From positions 868,001-932,000 of the forward strand of contig NZ_PQDH01000001.1 in the NCBI RefSeq assembly GCF_002964605.1: a stretch of 64,000 bases of DNA, read 5' to 3'. The DNA is from Vallitalea okinawensis. GTDB lineage: Bacteria; Bacillota; Clostridia; Lachnospirales; PQDH01. Below the pieces are notes generated by a model. That model did not search any database. It was not told where the DNA came from and saw only the letters and a list, made by a program, of their open reading frames with translations. Made by a program: the position numbers and the translations under genes. This document shows, in pieces, positions 36,282 to 43,838 of this stretch (positions within the stretch are counted from its first letter, which is position 1; each line of letters starts with the position of its first letter).

Positions 36282-36374
36282 TCATGCATCCAATTGCTTA
36301 ACTAGCTGTTCTATCTGTTCCACATTCATTCCACCAAATATCAGCATTGTCCATAAGGGAATAGATGATGTTAT
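36282..36374 (-). pseudogene. 3' remnant of a GH3 beta-glucosidase gene
   Basis: The last 30 codons read ITSSIPLWTMLIFGGMNVEQ then IEQLVKQLDA and stop. 21 of the 30 residues equal the C-terminus of the intact GH3 protein at 43839-46076. An in-frame stop lies directly upstream, so no more of the gene survives. Confidence 0.75.
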
Positions 36375-36402
36375 TTATGCATTGATGTATCTACCTCTAT
36401 TT

Positions 36403-37173
36403 TTATTCTGGACCATTACTATTAAAGTTAAATAGTAGTTCTTTACCTCTATAAAATACAGTATTAAGCCAATTACCTCTACAGCTGGTTAAAGTAAGGC
36501 ATTCAATAGTAACCTTCCTTACATTTTTACTATAAAACCCTACATCATTAGATAGTCCAGAAGTTGGTCCTTTGACAAGGAATTTTAAGCAAGAGCAATT
36601 ATCAAGTTCTACAATAATAGTCAAGAGGCATTCGTCAGTACTTGGCTCTAAATCTATATCCATTAAAAGTTCAGAAGGTTGGGCACTCTGGAATATTACC
36701 TGACTTTGGCCACCATTTATGGCGAATGATGAACTCTCTCTAAAAGAGGTTTCTACAGGACATTCACATTTACGATATTTTTCTGATCCTCTTAAAACGG
36801 GTACTACATTCCAAAATCCAAAACAAGTTCCTCCATCCAAGTTATCACTTTTACATTCTATCGTTACTTTTCGAGCTTGTTTAGCAATAGCAATAATTTC
36901 ATTACTTACGCTAAATGTATCATTCTTAGGAATTTCAAACTCCAAATTCTCTTCATTTTGTAATTCAACACATACAAGTATATCGCAGTCATCTGAGGAA
37001 GTAGACTTTGCAACACTCAACCAAATTTCAAATGGTTCATCGCTCTCGAAAATTTTTAAGCATTCTCCACATTCTAAGTTAAAACTACCACCAGTCCCTC
37101 TCGTACTATTGACTGTACATTCGCATTCACGTTCACATATATTATCAGATTTGTGTCTATCTTTATACGACAT
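36403..37173 (-). CDS. Cysteine-rich two-domain protein, tandem paralogue 1
   Basis: The 256-residue protein has no signal peptide and about 16 cysteines. It consists of two homologous beta-sandwich-like repeats, about 16-130 and 137-245. Each begins CEC(T/P)V and contains a DxC-containing strand pair (DDCDILVCVEL / DECLLTIIVEL), then RKVTIEC and a closing C-x-G-x-W. The layout recalls the DUF3992/Ena endospore-appendage subunits, but this match is by eye. GAGGTG precedes the ATG, and a sigma-K-like promoter lies 30 bases upstream. This copy is most similar to its neighbour at 37366. Function unknown. Confidence 0.85.
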   Translation of the reverse strand: MSYKDRHKSDNICERECECTVNSTRGTGGSFNLECGECLKIFESDEPFEIWLSVAKSTSSDDCDILVCVELQNEENLEFEIPKNDTFSVSNEIIAIAKQARKVTIECKSDNLDGGTCFGFWNVVPVLRGSEKYRKCECPVETSFRESSSFAINGGQSQVIFQSAQPSELLMDIDLEPSTDECLLTIIVELDNCSCLKFLVKGPTSGLSNDVGFYSKNVRKVTIECLTLTSCRGNWLNTVFYRGKELLFNFNSNGPE

Positions 37174-37202
37174 AAAATCACCTCATCCATTATCGCTTAG
37201 TA

Positions 37203-37230
37203 TAATATATGCTTGTACAATTCTGTTGGT
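37203..37230 (-). promoter_or_regulatory. Sigma-K/E-like promoter of paralogue 1
   Basis: AC-N17-CATATATTA on the minus strand fits the mother-cell consensus AC-N16/17-CATAnnnTA, 30 bases before the start codon. The same arrangement precedes the other two paralogues. Confidence 0.45.
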
Positions 37231-37251
37231 GCAATGGGCTGGCTGAACAAC

Positions 37252-37299
37252 AAAAACTAAACAGCTGCAACCTTGTTGAGTTTAGGGTATTAGCTGTTT
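37252..37299 (-). terminator. Terminator after paralogue 2
   Basis: AAACAGCT and AGCTGTTT form an 8-bp stem around a 25-base loop, followed by AGTTTTTG on the minus strand. A related stem follows paralogue 3. Confidence 0.65.
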
Positions 37300-37365
37300 A
37301 AAACTTTTTATTGTCATAGGTATCTACTTAACAGGGTGCAATTCAAATGATGATGTATCCTACTT

Positions 37366-38139
37366 CTAATTTGTTAAAAATTGATTACTAATGTCAAATA
37401 TTAGTTCTTTACCTCTATAAAACACATAGTTAAGCCAATTACCTCTACAGCTGGTTAAAGTAAGGCATTCAACAGTAACCTTCCTTACATTTTTGCTATA
37501 AAACCCCACATCATTAGATTGTCCTGAAGTTGGTCCTTTGACAAGGAACTTTAAGCAAGAACAATTATCTAATTCTACAGTAATAGTCAAAAGGCATTCG
37601 TCTGCACTTGGCTCTAAATCTATCTCCATTAAGAGTTCAGAAGGTTCACCACTCTGGAATATTACCTGACTTTGGCCACCATTTATGGCGAATGATGAAT
37701 TCCCTCTTAAAAAGGTTTCTACAGGACATTCACATTTATGGTATTTTTCAGAGCCTCTTAAGATGGGGGCTATAGCCCAAAATCCAGTACAAGTTCCTCC
37801 ATCCAAGTTATCACTTTTACATTCTATCGTTACTTTTCGAGCTTGTTTAGCAGTGGCAATAATTTCATTAGCTGCGCCAAATGTATCATTCTTAGGAATT
37901 TCAAATACTAAACTTTCTCCATTTTGTAATTCAATACATACAAGTATATCGCAGTCATTTGAGCTAGTATCCTTTGATACACTCAACCAAATTTCAACTG
38001 GTTCATCGCTCTCGAAAATTTTTGAGCATTCTCCACATTCTAAGTTAAAACTACCACGAGCCTCTATCGTACTATTGACTGTACATTCGCATTCACGTTC
38101 ACATATATTATCAGATTTGTGTCTATCTTTATACGACAT
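37366..38139 (-). CDS. Cysteine-rich two-domain protein, tandem paralogue 2
   Basis: The 257-residue protein is nearly identical in layout to paralogue 1, with the same N-terminal 20 residues (MSYKDRHKSDNICERECECT), the same cysteine positions, and differences mainly in the middle of each repeat (for example GQSNDVGFYSKNVRKVTVEC here). It ends LIFDISNQFLTN rather than the Asn-rich tail of copy 1. It has its own ribosome-binding site, promoter and terminator, so each copy is an independent transcription unit. Probable surface or spore-layer protein, by inference only. Confidence 0.85.
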   Translation of the reverse strand: MSYKDRHKSDNICERECECTVNSTIEARGSFNLECGECSKIFESDEPVEIWLSVSKDTSSNDCDILVCIELQNGESLVFEIPKNDTFGAANEIIATAKQARKVTIECKSDNLDGGTCTGFWAIAPILRGSEKYHKCECPVETFLRGNSSFAINGGQSQVIFQSGEPSELLMEIDLEPSADECLLTITVELDNCSCLKFLVKGPTSGQSNDVGFYSKNVRKVTVECLTLTSCRGNWLNYVFYRGKELIFDISNQFLTN

Positions 38140-38168
38140 AAAATCACCTCATCTATTATCACTTAATA

Positions 38169-38196
38169 TAATATATGCTTGTACATTTCTGTTGGT
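38169..38196 (-). promoter_or_regulatory. Sigma-K/E-like promoter of paralogue 2
   Basis: AC-N17-CATATATTA ends 30 bases before the start codon. Confidence 0.45.
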
Positions 38197-38336
38197 GCAA
38201 TGGACTGGCTATGCCAGAAATATCTTATTGTTAGTGACAAGACAATTACAAATTAGGCTAAACTGGTGCAAATATGTCTGTATTCCGTTCTGCAGCATTA
38301 CATGATAATAGTTAGATGAGATAACGATAGATTACA

Positions 38337-38384
38337 ACAAAAACTAAACAGCTACGGACCTGTTGAACTAGGCCATAAGCTGTT
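38337..38384 (-). terminator. Terminator after paralogue 3
   Basis: AACAGCT and AGCTGTT pair around a 24-base loop that itself has a short GGCC-type stem; an AGTTTTTGTTG tail follows on the minus strand. Confidence 0.6.
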
Positions 38385-38465
38385 ATAAAATTCTTTATTG
38401 TTTTAGATGTCTATTTGACAGGATGCAGTTTACTATAGAATATGATGTATCCTATCTCTAATTCG

Positions 38466-39227
38466 CTAAAATTGAGCATTAAAGTTAAGTAGTTCCTTAC
38501 CTCTATATAATGCAAAGCTAGTCCAAACACCTCTACAGCTCGTTAAGGTAAGGCATTCGAGAGTAACCTTCTTAACATTTTTGCTGTAGAAAGCTATATC
38601 ATTAGATTGTCCTGACGTTGGTCCTTGAACAAGGAATTTTAAGCAAGAGCAATTATCTAGTTCTACAATAATAGTCAAAAGGCATTCGTCAGTGTTTGCA
38701 TCTAAATCTATCTCCATTAAAAGTTCAGAAGGTTCAGCACTCTGTAATATTGTCTGACTTTGGCCACCATTTATCGCGAAAGATGAACTCCCTCTTAAGA
38801 AAGTTTCTACTGGACATTCACATTTACGGTATTTTTCAGAACCTCTTAATATGGGGACTATAGACCAAAATCCATTACAAGTTCCTCCATCCAAGTTATT
38901 ACTTATACATTCTATCGTTACTTTTCGAACTTGTTTAGAAGTAGCAATAATTTCATTGCTTACGTTAAATGTATCATTCTTAGGAATTTCAAACACCAAA
39001 TTCTCTTCATTCTGTAATTCAACGCATACGAGTATATCACAGTCATTTGAGGTAGTGCTCTTTGATACACTCAACCAAATTTCAACCGGTTCATCACTCT
39101 CGAAAATTTTTAAGCATTCTCCACATTCAATGTTAAAACTACCACCAACATCTACCGTACCATTGATAGTACATTCGCATTCACGTTCACATATATTATC
39201 AGTTTTCTGTTTATCTTTATACGACAT
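38466..39227 (-). CDS. Cysteine-rich two-domain protein, tandem paralogue 3
   Basis: The 253-residue protein is the most diverged of the three (MSYKDKQKTDNICERECECT, RKVTIECISNNLDGGTCNGFW). The two internal repeats and all repeat-defining cysteines are kept, which argues for purifying selection and disulfide or metal-dependent assembly. It lacks a signal peptide and membrane segment. It has its own GAGGTG, promoter and terminator. With copies 1 and 2 it forms a tandem array of about 1-kb units. Confidence 0.85.
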   Translation of the reverse strand: MSYKDKQKTDNICERECECTINGTVDVGGSFNIECGECLKIFESDEPVEIWLSVSKSTTSNDCDILVCVELQNEENLVFEIPKNDTFNVSNEIIATSKQVRKVTIECISNNLDGGTCNGFWSIVPILRGSEKYRKCECPVETFLRGSSSFAINGGQSQTILQSAEPSELLMEIDLDANTDECLLTIIVELDNCSCLKFLVQGPTSGQSNDIAFYSKNVKKVTLECLTLTSCRGVWTSFALYRGKELLNFNAQF

Positions 39228-39257
39228 AAAATCACCTCATCCCATTATCACTTAGTA

Positions 39258-39285
39258 TAATATATGCTTGTACAATTCTATTAGT
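39258..39285 (-). promoter_or_regulatory. Sigma-K/E-like promoter of paralogue 3
   Basis: AC-N17-CATATATTA ends 31 bases before the start codon. Confidence 0.45.
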
Positions 39286-39721
39286 GCAATGAGCTGTCTA
39301 TGCAAAAAAGATTTTATAGTTAGTGACAAGGCAGTTGCAAATAAGGATAAACTAGTACAAATATGCCTGTATTTTATGATAATTACATAGGAATAGAGAA
39401 AAAGAAGTAACTAAAAATCCACGACTCTTCTAGGATTGTCGTGGATTTTTAGTATTCTCTTATACTATCTAAATGCTTTAATTTTATATACTGTTCAAAG
39501 CACTCTTTAAAAATCATTTCGCCTTGTCAGTTCTTTTTCATGTTCCAGTTATAGATCATGTCCTACAATTTTAAATTCATAAGCATCTGTACCACATTCT
39601 CCAGATTCTCAACCTTAATAGTATTTCATCCTCTTCAATCTCTGGATATCTACTCTTGAACTTCAAAATTTCTTAGAGCTGCCAACATTGCTACACTACC
39701 TTTATTCATCATCTAATTTCC
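39286..39721. other. Decayed stretch with third hairpin
   Basis: It contains hairpin copy 3. Between about 39500 and 39710, minus-strand frames such as MMNKGSVAMLAALRNFEVQE, KFKSRYPEIEEDEILLRLRI and VENLENVVQMLMNLKL occur in different frames broken by stops, which looks like a frameshifted gene remnant I cannot name. Confidence 0.4.
39413..39450. repeat. Repeated hairpin family, copy 3
   Basis: AAAAATCCACGAC and GTCGTGGATTTTT make a 13-bp perfect stem with a 12-base loop; the arms are identical to copy 2. Confidence 0.85.
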
Positions 39722-40570
39722 TTATAGTCTACAATTACTCATAAAAGTAATTAAATGTTCTTTTACACTTTTATAAACTGCATTTTCAATTAAGTCATAC
39801 ATAACAGTATAGGTTAGTTTATTATCTAAATTAACAACCATATCAACGACATCACCAACAATTTGCTGCTGGATTGCTGTCGCAACGTTTATTTTCTGTA
39901 TTCCAATTTTAATTGTTTTCCTAAAATCATCTTTTGATATGCCTGAGCCACCATGTAATACTAATGGCACTGAAGTCGCATTATCAATTTCAGCTAATCT
40001 ACTAAATTGTAAATTAGGTTTATCTAGATAGGGACCATGTGCATTACCAATTGCAACAGCTAGAGCGTCTATATTAGTAGATTCAACAAACCTTCTAACA
40101 GCATCAACATCAGTTGACATCATTGCAATAGCTTCATTGCCATCTTCACTGCCACCCACTCGTCCAAGTTCAGCCTCACAAGTTGCATCATACATATCTG
40201 CTAATCGTTTTGCTTCAATGGATATTCTTATATTTTCTTCTAGACTAAGCGAAGCTCCATCAAACATCACTGATGAAAAACCAATTTCTAATGCTTGTCT
40301 AATGTGATCTAAATCTTCTCCATGATCAAAATGAACAGCAACAGGTACTTTAGAATTTCTTGCAGCTTCAATCATAGCTGGACCTAAAAGCTCAAGTGGA
40401 GATTGTTTAAGCTGAACTTGTGCTAATTGCAGTATAATTGGTGAATTCAACTCTTCCGCAGCTCTAATAGCACCTTTAACAGCATCAATACTTAAAGTAT
40501 TAAAAGCTCCTACTCCATATCCATTTTCATCAGCATGTTTTAATATTGTACTCATATTTACTAATGGCAT
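39722..40570 (-). CDS. Class II fructose-/tagatose-bisphosphate aldolase
   Basis: The 282-residue zinc aldolase has GVGAFNTLSIDAVKGAIRAAEE, VPVAVHFDHGED (zinc His and catalytic Asp), SVMFDGASLSLEENI, CEAELGRVGGSEDG, AIGNAHGPY and VLHGGSGISKDDF, then GIQKINVATAIQQQ. It is of the GatY/KbaY/FbaA type, and length and motifs do not separate ketose 1,6-bisphosphate substrates. The ATG at 40570 is six bases after AAGGAG. It lies downstream of an AraC gene but has its own operator-like element. It probably cleaves the phosphorylated ketose made by the nearby isomerase and kinase. Confidence 0.92.
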   Translation of the reverse strand: MPLVNMSTILKHADENGYGVGAFNTLSIDAVKGAIRAAEELNSPIILQLAQVQLKQSPLELLGPAMIEAARNSKVPVAVHFDHGEDLDHIRQALEIGFSSVMFDGASLSLEENIRISIEAKRLADMYDATCEAELGRVGGSEDGNEAIAMMSTDVDAVRRFVESTNIDALAVAIGNAHGPYLDKPNLQFSRLAEIDNATSVPLVLHGGSGISKDDFRKTIKIGIQKINVATAIQQQIVGDVVDMVVNLDNKLTYTVMYDLIENAVYKSVKEHLITFMSNCRL

Positions 40571-40650
40571 ATTTATCTCCTTAAATTTTCGATTATTTCT
40601 ACTTACTCTATACAATACTCCAAAAAAAAATCCTAATCCTTGACTATGCA

Positions 40651-40678
40651 GTCATTATTATATGACAATATTGCTAAT
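40651..40678 (-). promoter_or_regulatory. Conserved element upstream of the aldolase gene
   Basis: ATTAGCAATATTGTCATA on the minus strand (40661-40678) is identical to 43806-43823 upstream of the sugar kinase. A GTCAT-N6-ATGAC dyad overlaps it (40651-40666). Confidence 0.6.
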
Positions 40679-40691
40679 CAGAATTAAGAAA

Positions 40692-41609
40692 TTAGATGTA
40701 ATTGTTAAGCAAATCAATTGCTTCTTTCCTATCGAAAGTTTTGTGTTTTGAATCTACAATATGGAATAATTGATATTTTTTATTTAAAGCATTCTTTCTG
40801 ATACCAGTTGCTGTGAGAGAATATTCTTCTTTTAATAATTTATTCAAATACTTTATATCCGAGAATCCACATTTTTCTGATATCGCCAATATATTTTCGT
40901 CTGTTTTTAGAATAAGATTAATGGCCTTTTCCATTCTAATTTTATTAAGGAAGTTTTGAAAATTAATTCCCAATTTTTCTTTTATAAAATGTGACATTCT
41001 GTATCGGCTCAAGTATTCATGATCCGCTAAATCCTGTAATGTAATTTTTGTGCTATAGTTCATATAAACATATGAGATGATTCTCTGGACTCTTTCTAAA
41101 TCGATATCTTTTAACTTCTTCTGATTTTTATCTAGTATTTGATATGGAAGTTCATTAAACATATCCGACATGAGTAGATTTAGATATCCTACAGATTTCA
41201 TAAGTTCGTGTGAATCCCCTTTAAATACAGCAATCATGATAGATGCCATCTTACGTTTCATACGAACAGATAATTCATGATTCACACCGATATCCTTGAT
41301 ATTAAATTGAATTTGAGATAATCGTTTAAAATATTTACTCACAATATCTTCATTTATTTGAAGTGCTAAAATTAAGTTTTCTTCATTTGTCTCCTTCAAA
41401 CAATGAACATCATTAGTATTTAGTATAAAAATTTCACCTTCTTGTAAAATTCGATCACCAATATCTAATTGTAAAATCACTGATCCTTTCAGTACCCACA
41501 AAATCTCTAATTCTGAATGCCAATGGTATTCTCTAAAACCAATATTTACGATAAAGGCTTTAAACGGTAATCCTTCGAAATGTTTTATAATCTCATATTC
41601 ATATTGCAT
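40692..41609 (-). CDS. AraC-family regulator with cupin sensor
   Basis: The 305-residue protein has an N-terminal cupin (about 10-95; EYHWHSELEILWVLKGSV) that would bind a sugar, and a C-terminal AraC domain with two helix-turn-helix units (YLSRYRMSHFIKEKLGINFQNF and AISEKCGFSDIKYLNKLLKEEYSLT). The second unit departs from the usual F-x-R-x-FK pattern. I start it at 41609 (MQYEYEI) behind GGGGGA. It lies between the isomerase and aldolase genes and is the obvious candidate to bind the shared element near both operons. Confidence 0.9.
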   Translation of the reverse strand: MQYEYEIIKHFEGLPFKAFIVNIGFREYHWHSELEILWVLKGSVILQLDIGDRILQEGEIFILNTNDVHCLKETNEENLILALQINEDIVSKYFKRLSQIQFNIKDIGVNHELSVRMKRKMASIMIAVFKGDSHELMKSVGYLNLLMSDMFNELPYQILDKNQKKLKDIDLERVQRIISYVYMNYSTKITLQDLADHEYLSRYRMSHFIKEKLGINFQNFLNKIRMEKAINLILKTDENILAISEKCGFSDIKYLNKLLKEEYSLTATGIRKNALNKKYQLFHIVDSKHKTFDRKEAIDLLNNYI

Positions 41610-41631
41610 TAGTTGTCCCCCACATATTAAG

Positions 41632-41661
41632 AAAAATGACTGTTTAAAACCAGTCATTTTT
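41632..41661 (-). terminator. Terminator after the isomerase-like gene
   Basis: AAAAATGACTG and CAGTCATTTTT form an 11-bp stem with an eight-base loop and a T-rich tail on the minus strand. Confidence 0.85.
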
Positions 41662-41705
41662 ACTTAATATTATATCATTTCTTTGCTTCATCAGCAATTT
41701 ATGAT

Positions 41706-42737
41706 CTACAAACCTAATAGTAATTCAATTACATACATTTCTAAAGCTTCATAGTTTCTTTCTTCAATATACTTCTTTTGAAGTTCATAATCAAATTGCT
41801 TAACTTTCTCTTCCATAAGCCTAACAACTCTCATACTGTTCTCTAAATGTCTATAACAATCTTCAATTTTTTGTGTTCTCATTGCTTTAACATCAAGACC
41901 AACATACTCACCATTCTTACCAAAGTCGTTTTCCACAAGCACTCTAACTTGATTAAAGGCTTGTCGCAAGTTTTCTGATCCAAATGACTTATCTTGATCA
42001 TATTTCATTCCATTTTGATCATTTAGGTGAACACCCCAAAGTTTATCAAAAGATAATGCAAATGCCATTTCATTTGCTGGATCAATACCTGCAAGTATAG
42101 CATGTGCACTTTCTAATAAACCACCAACTCTGCTAGGATCATTCGTTCTTGAAGAAATACCCATTACATGACCTATTGTTGGACAGAAACTTCTATCGAT
42201 GGGCTCGTTTGGTTTTGGTTCAATTAAAACCTTAATGTTATCGTCATAATCAAGCATTTTGTTGATTGAATCAACTAAGTGATTAACACCTACTACTGGG
42301 TCTTTACTCTCATAGCATAGTGTACCTTCTCTAGCTAACCATAGCACTATTTTGTCACAGTCCAATTCTTTAGCAATATCAATTGATCTATACGATCTCC
42401 ACATAGCAAAATCTCGGTCTACCTGGCTCATAGATGTATATCCACCATCATGTGTATGATCATCTTCCCACAACCTAGGTGCAACAAATTCTGCTTTTAA
42501 ACTATACTTATCTAATAAAGCTTTTACTTTTCTGGCTTCTGCTTTTATCTCATCTTCTGTTAATTCATTCATATTTGGTACTGCATCATCATCATGGAAT
42601 TGAATAGCACTAAAACCCAATTCTGAAAATCTTTTAATTTTTTCCTCAAAAGAAATGCTATCTCTTACTGTTGGACCGAAAGCATCTCCTCCTTCATGTA
42701 CATTCCATGGACCTACTGAAAACTTAAATTGACTCAT
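41706..42737 (-). CDS. Xylose-isomerase-like TIM-barrel sugar isomerase
   Basis: The 343-residue protein resembles xylose isomerases of the shorter type: FSVGPWNVHEGGDAFGP at the N-terminus, IQFHDDDAVP, APRLWED, KVLIEPKPNEP with metal-binding Glu, FALSFDKLWGVHLNDQNG with His/Asp/Asn ligands, and GLDVKAMRTQ. The metal and substrate residues are largely there, so an active keto-aldose isomerase or epimerase is likely, but the substrate need not be xylose. AGGAGG precedes the ATG. It forms an operon with the PfkB kinase upstream, and a terminator follows. Confidence 0.85.
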   Translation of the reverse strand: MSQFKFSVGPWNVHEGGDAFGPTVRDSISFEEKIKRFSELGFSAIQFHDDDAVPNMNELTEDEIKAEARKVKALLDKYSLKAEFVAPRLWEDDHTHDGGYTSMSQVDRDFAMWRSYRSIDIAKELDCDKIVLWLAREGTLCYESKDPVVGVNHLVDSINKMLDYDDNIKVLIEPKPNEPIDRSFCPTIGHVMGISSRTNDPSRVGGLLESAHAILAGIDPANEMAFALSFDKLWGVHLNDQNGMKYDQDKSFGSENLRQAFNQVRVLVENDFGKNGEYVGLDVKAMRTQKIEDCYRHLENSMRVVRLMEEKVKQFDYELQKKYIEERNYEALEMYVIELLLGL

Positions 42738-42795
42738 ATTTTCCTCCTGTTTTTATATTATATTTAAACACTTCGTTCTTTTAGATAATTAAGTT

Positions 42796-43728
42796 TTATC
42801 TGTAATTGGCTATAAATTGCTTTACTTTTGTTTTATGCTCAATACCCGTTGAAGCGCCTACTGACCTAACACAAAAGCTTCCAACTGCTAAAGCAAATTC
42901 TAATGACTCCTCAATACTCATATCTTCACATAACCCAGTTATAAAGCCAGCCACAAACGAGTCACCCGCACCATTGGTGTCTACGACATCAACTTTAAAA
43001 ATTGGATACTCAAACACCTTATTGTTACAATTTGCATAACAACCATCACTACCACATTTAATAATTACATTTTTTGACCCCTTAGATTTAAATAAGTCTA
43101 CAATATCCTCAAGTTTTTTAAATCCACTCAACATAACTGCTTCTTCATAACTTGGCATAAAATAATCAACATATTGCAAACATCCTTCAATTTTTTCAAA
43201 CCATGCCCCTGTGGAATCCCATGCAGTGTCTAGAAGAGTTGTTTTGTTCATAGATTTTACTTTTTTTAAGAATTCAACTGTTTCTTGACCATCAAATTTT
43301 GTCATTAATAAAGATCCTGCTACGAAAATTATGTCACTTTCCTTTATAGTATCCCAATCAATATCTGACTTTCCAAAAATCCCATTAGCTCCAATATTGT
43401 GTAAAAAACTTCTTTCACCATTTTCTTGACTTAATACTATTGAAGATGATGTTGCTACTTTACTTTGAGTTTTAATCCCCTCAACACGCACACCAACTTC
43501 TTTTAATTTACTAACTAGAAAATCACCAAATGCATCTTCTCCAACCAATGAGCAAATAGTTGCATTTACACCTAATTGTGCTAAATCGATTGCTACATTT
43601 ACTGCACAGCCGCCTGTATGCATCGTTACACTATCTATCAATTCGAGCTTTCCCGGTTCTGGTATTACTCGGATTGGTTTTACCACTACATCAGCTACAG
43701 CTATACCTACGCAACACACTCTACTCAA
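42796..43728 (-). CDS. PfkB-family carbohydrate kinase
   Basis: The 310-residue ribokinase-fold enzyme has HTGGCAVNVAIDLAQLG (substrate lid region) and the C-terminal anion-hole and base motif VDVVDTNGAGDSFVAGFITGL, where the Asp of GAGD is the catalytic base. It phosphorylates a sugar, probably the ketose made by the neighbouring isomerase. I start it at the TTG at 43728 because AGGAGGTGAG lies just upstream; longer frames to 43803 would read through a terminator hairpin. The operon order kinase-isomerase is preceded by the conserved dyad element. Confidence 0.9.
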   Translation of the reverse strand: MSRVCCVGIAVADVVVKPIRVIPEPGKLELIDSVTMHTGGCAVNVAIDLAQLGVNATICSLVGEDAFGDFLVSKLKEVGVRVEGIKTQSKVATSSSIVLSQENGERSFLHNIGANGIFGKSDIDWDTIKESDIIFVAGSLLMTKFDGQETVEFLKKVKSMNKTTLLDTAWDSTGAWFEKIEGCLQYVDYFMPSYEEAVMLSGFKKLEDIVDLFKSKGSKNVIIKCGSDGCYANCNNKVFEYPIFKVDVVDTNGAGDSFVAGFITGLCEDMSIEESLEFALAVGSFCVRSVGASTGIEHKTKVKQFIANYR

Positions 43729-43761
43729 GTTCTCACCTCCTCTTCTCTCTAAATACAGTAT

Positions 43762-43795
43762 AAAAAAAAAACACCTCCAAATCTTTGGAAGTGTT
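43762..43795 (-). terminator. Terminator after the GH3 gene
   Basis: AACACTTCCAAA pairs with TTTGGAGGTGTT (one wobble) across two bases and runs into eight or more T on the minus strand. The tight loop is unusual but the T-run is strong. Confidence 0.88.
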
Positions 43796-43823
43796 GTCAT
43801 CATATTATGACAATATTGCTAAT
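43794..43823 (-). promoter_or_regulatory. Conserved element upstream of the kinase gene
   Basis: TTGTCAT-N6-ATGACAA is a 7+7 perfect dyad (43794-43813), overlapping the 18-mer at 43806-43823 shared with the aldolase upstream region. Confidence 0.6.
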
Positions 43824-43838
43824 AATCTTACCCAACAA

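Larger units (their letters stand above)
38140..38465. other. Spacer between paralogues 2 and 3
   Basis: It holds the paralogue-2 promoter, about 130 bases also found upstream of paralogue 3 (a GTGACAAG...TAAACT-rich block), and the paralogue-3 terminator. No gene is seen. Confidence 0.6.

Noticed and set aside
37685-38305. A 206-codon plus-strand frame across paralogue 2
   Set aside because: The minus-strand protein has conserved cysteines and two paralogues in the same frame; related plus-strand frames at 36719 and 38851 are shadows of the same duplication.
34150-39450. A CRISPR array
   Set aside because: The repeats are far apart hairpins, not regularly spaced short repeats, and no cas genes are present.
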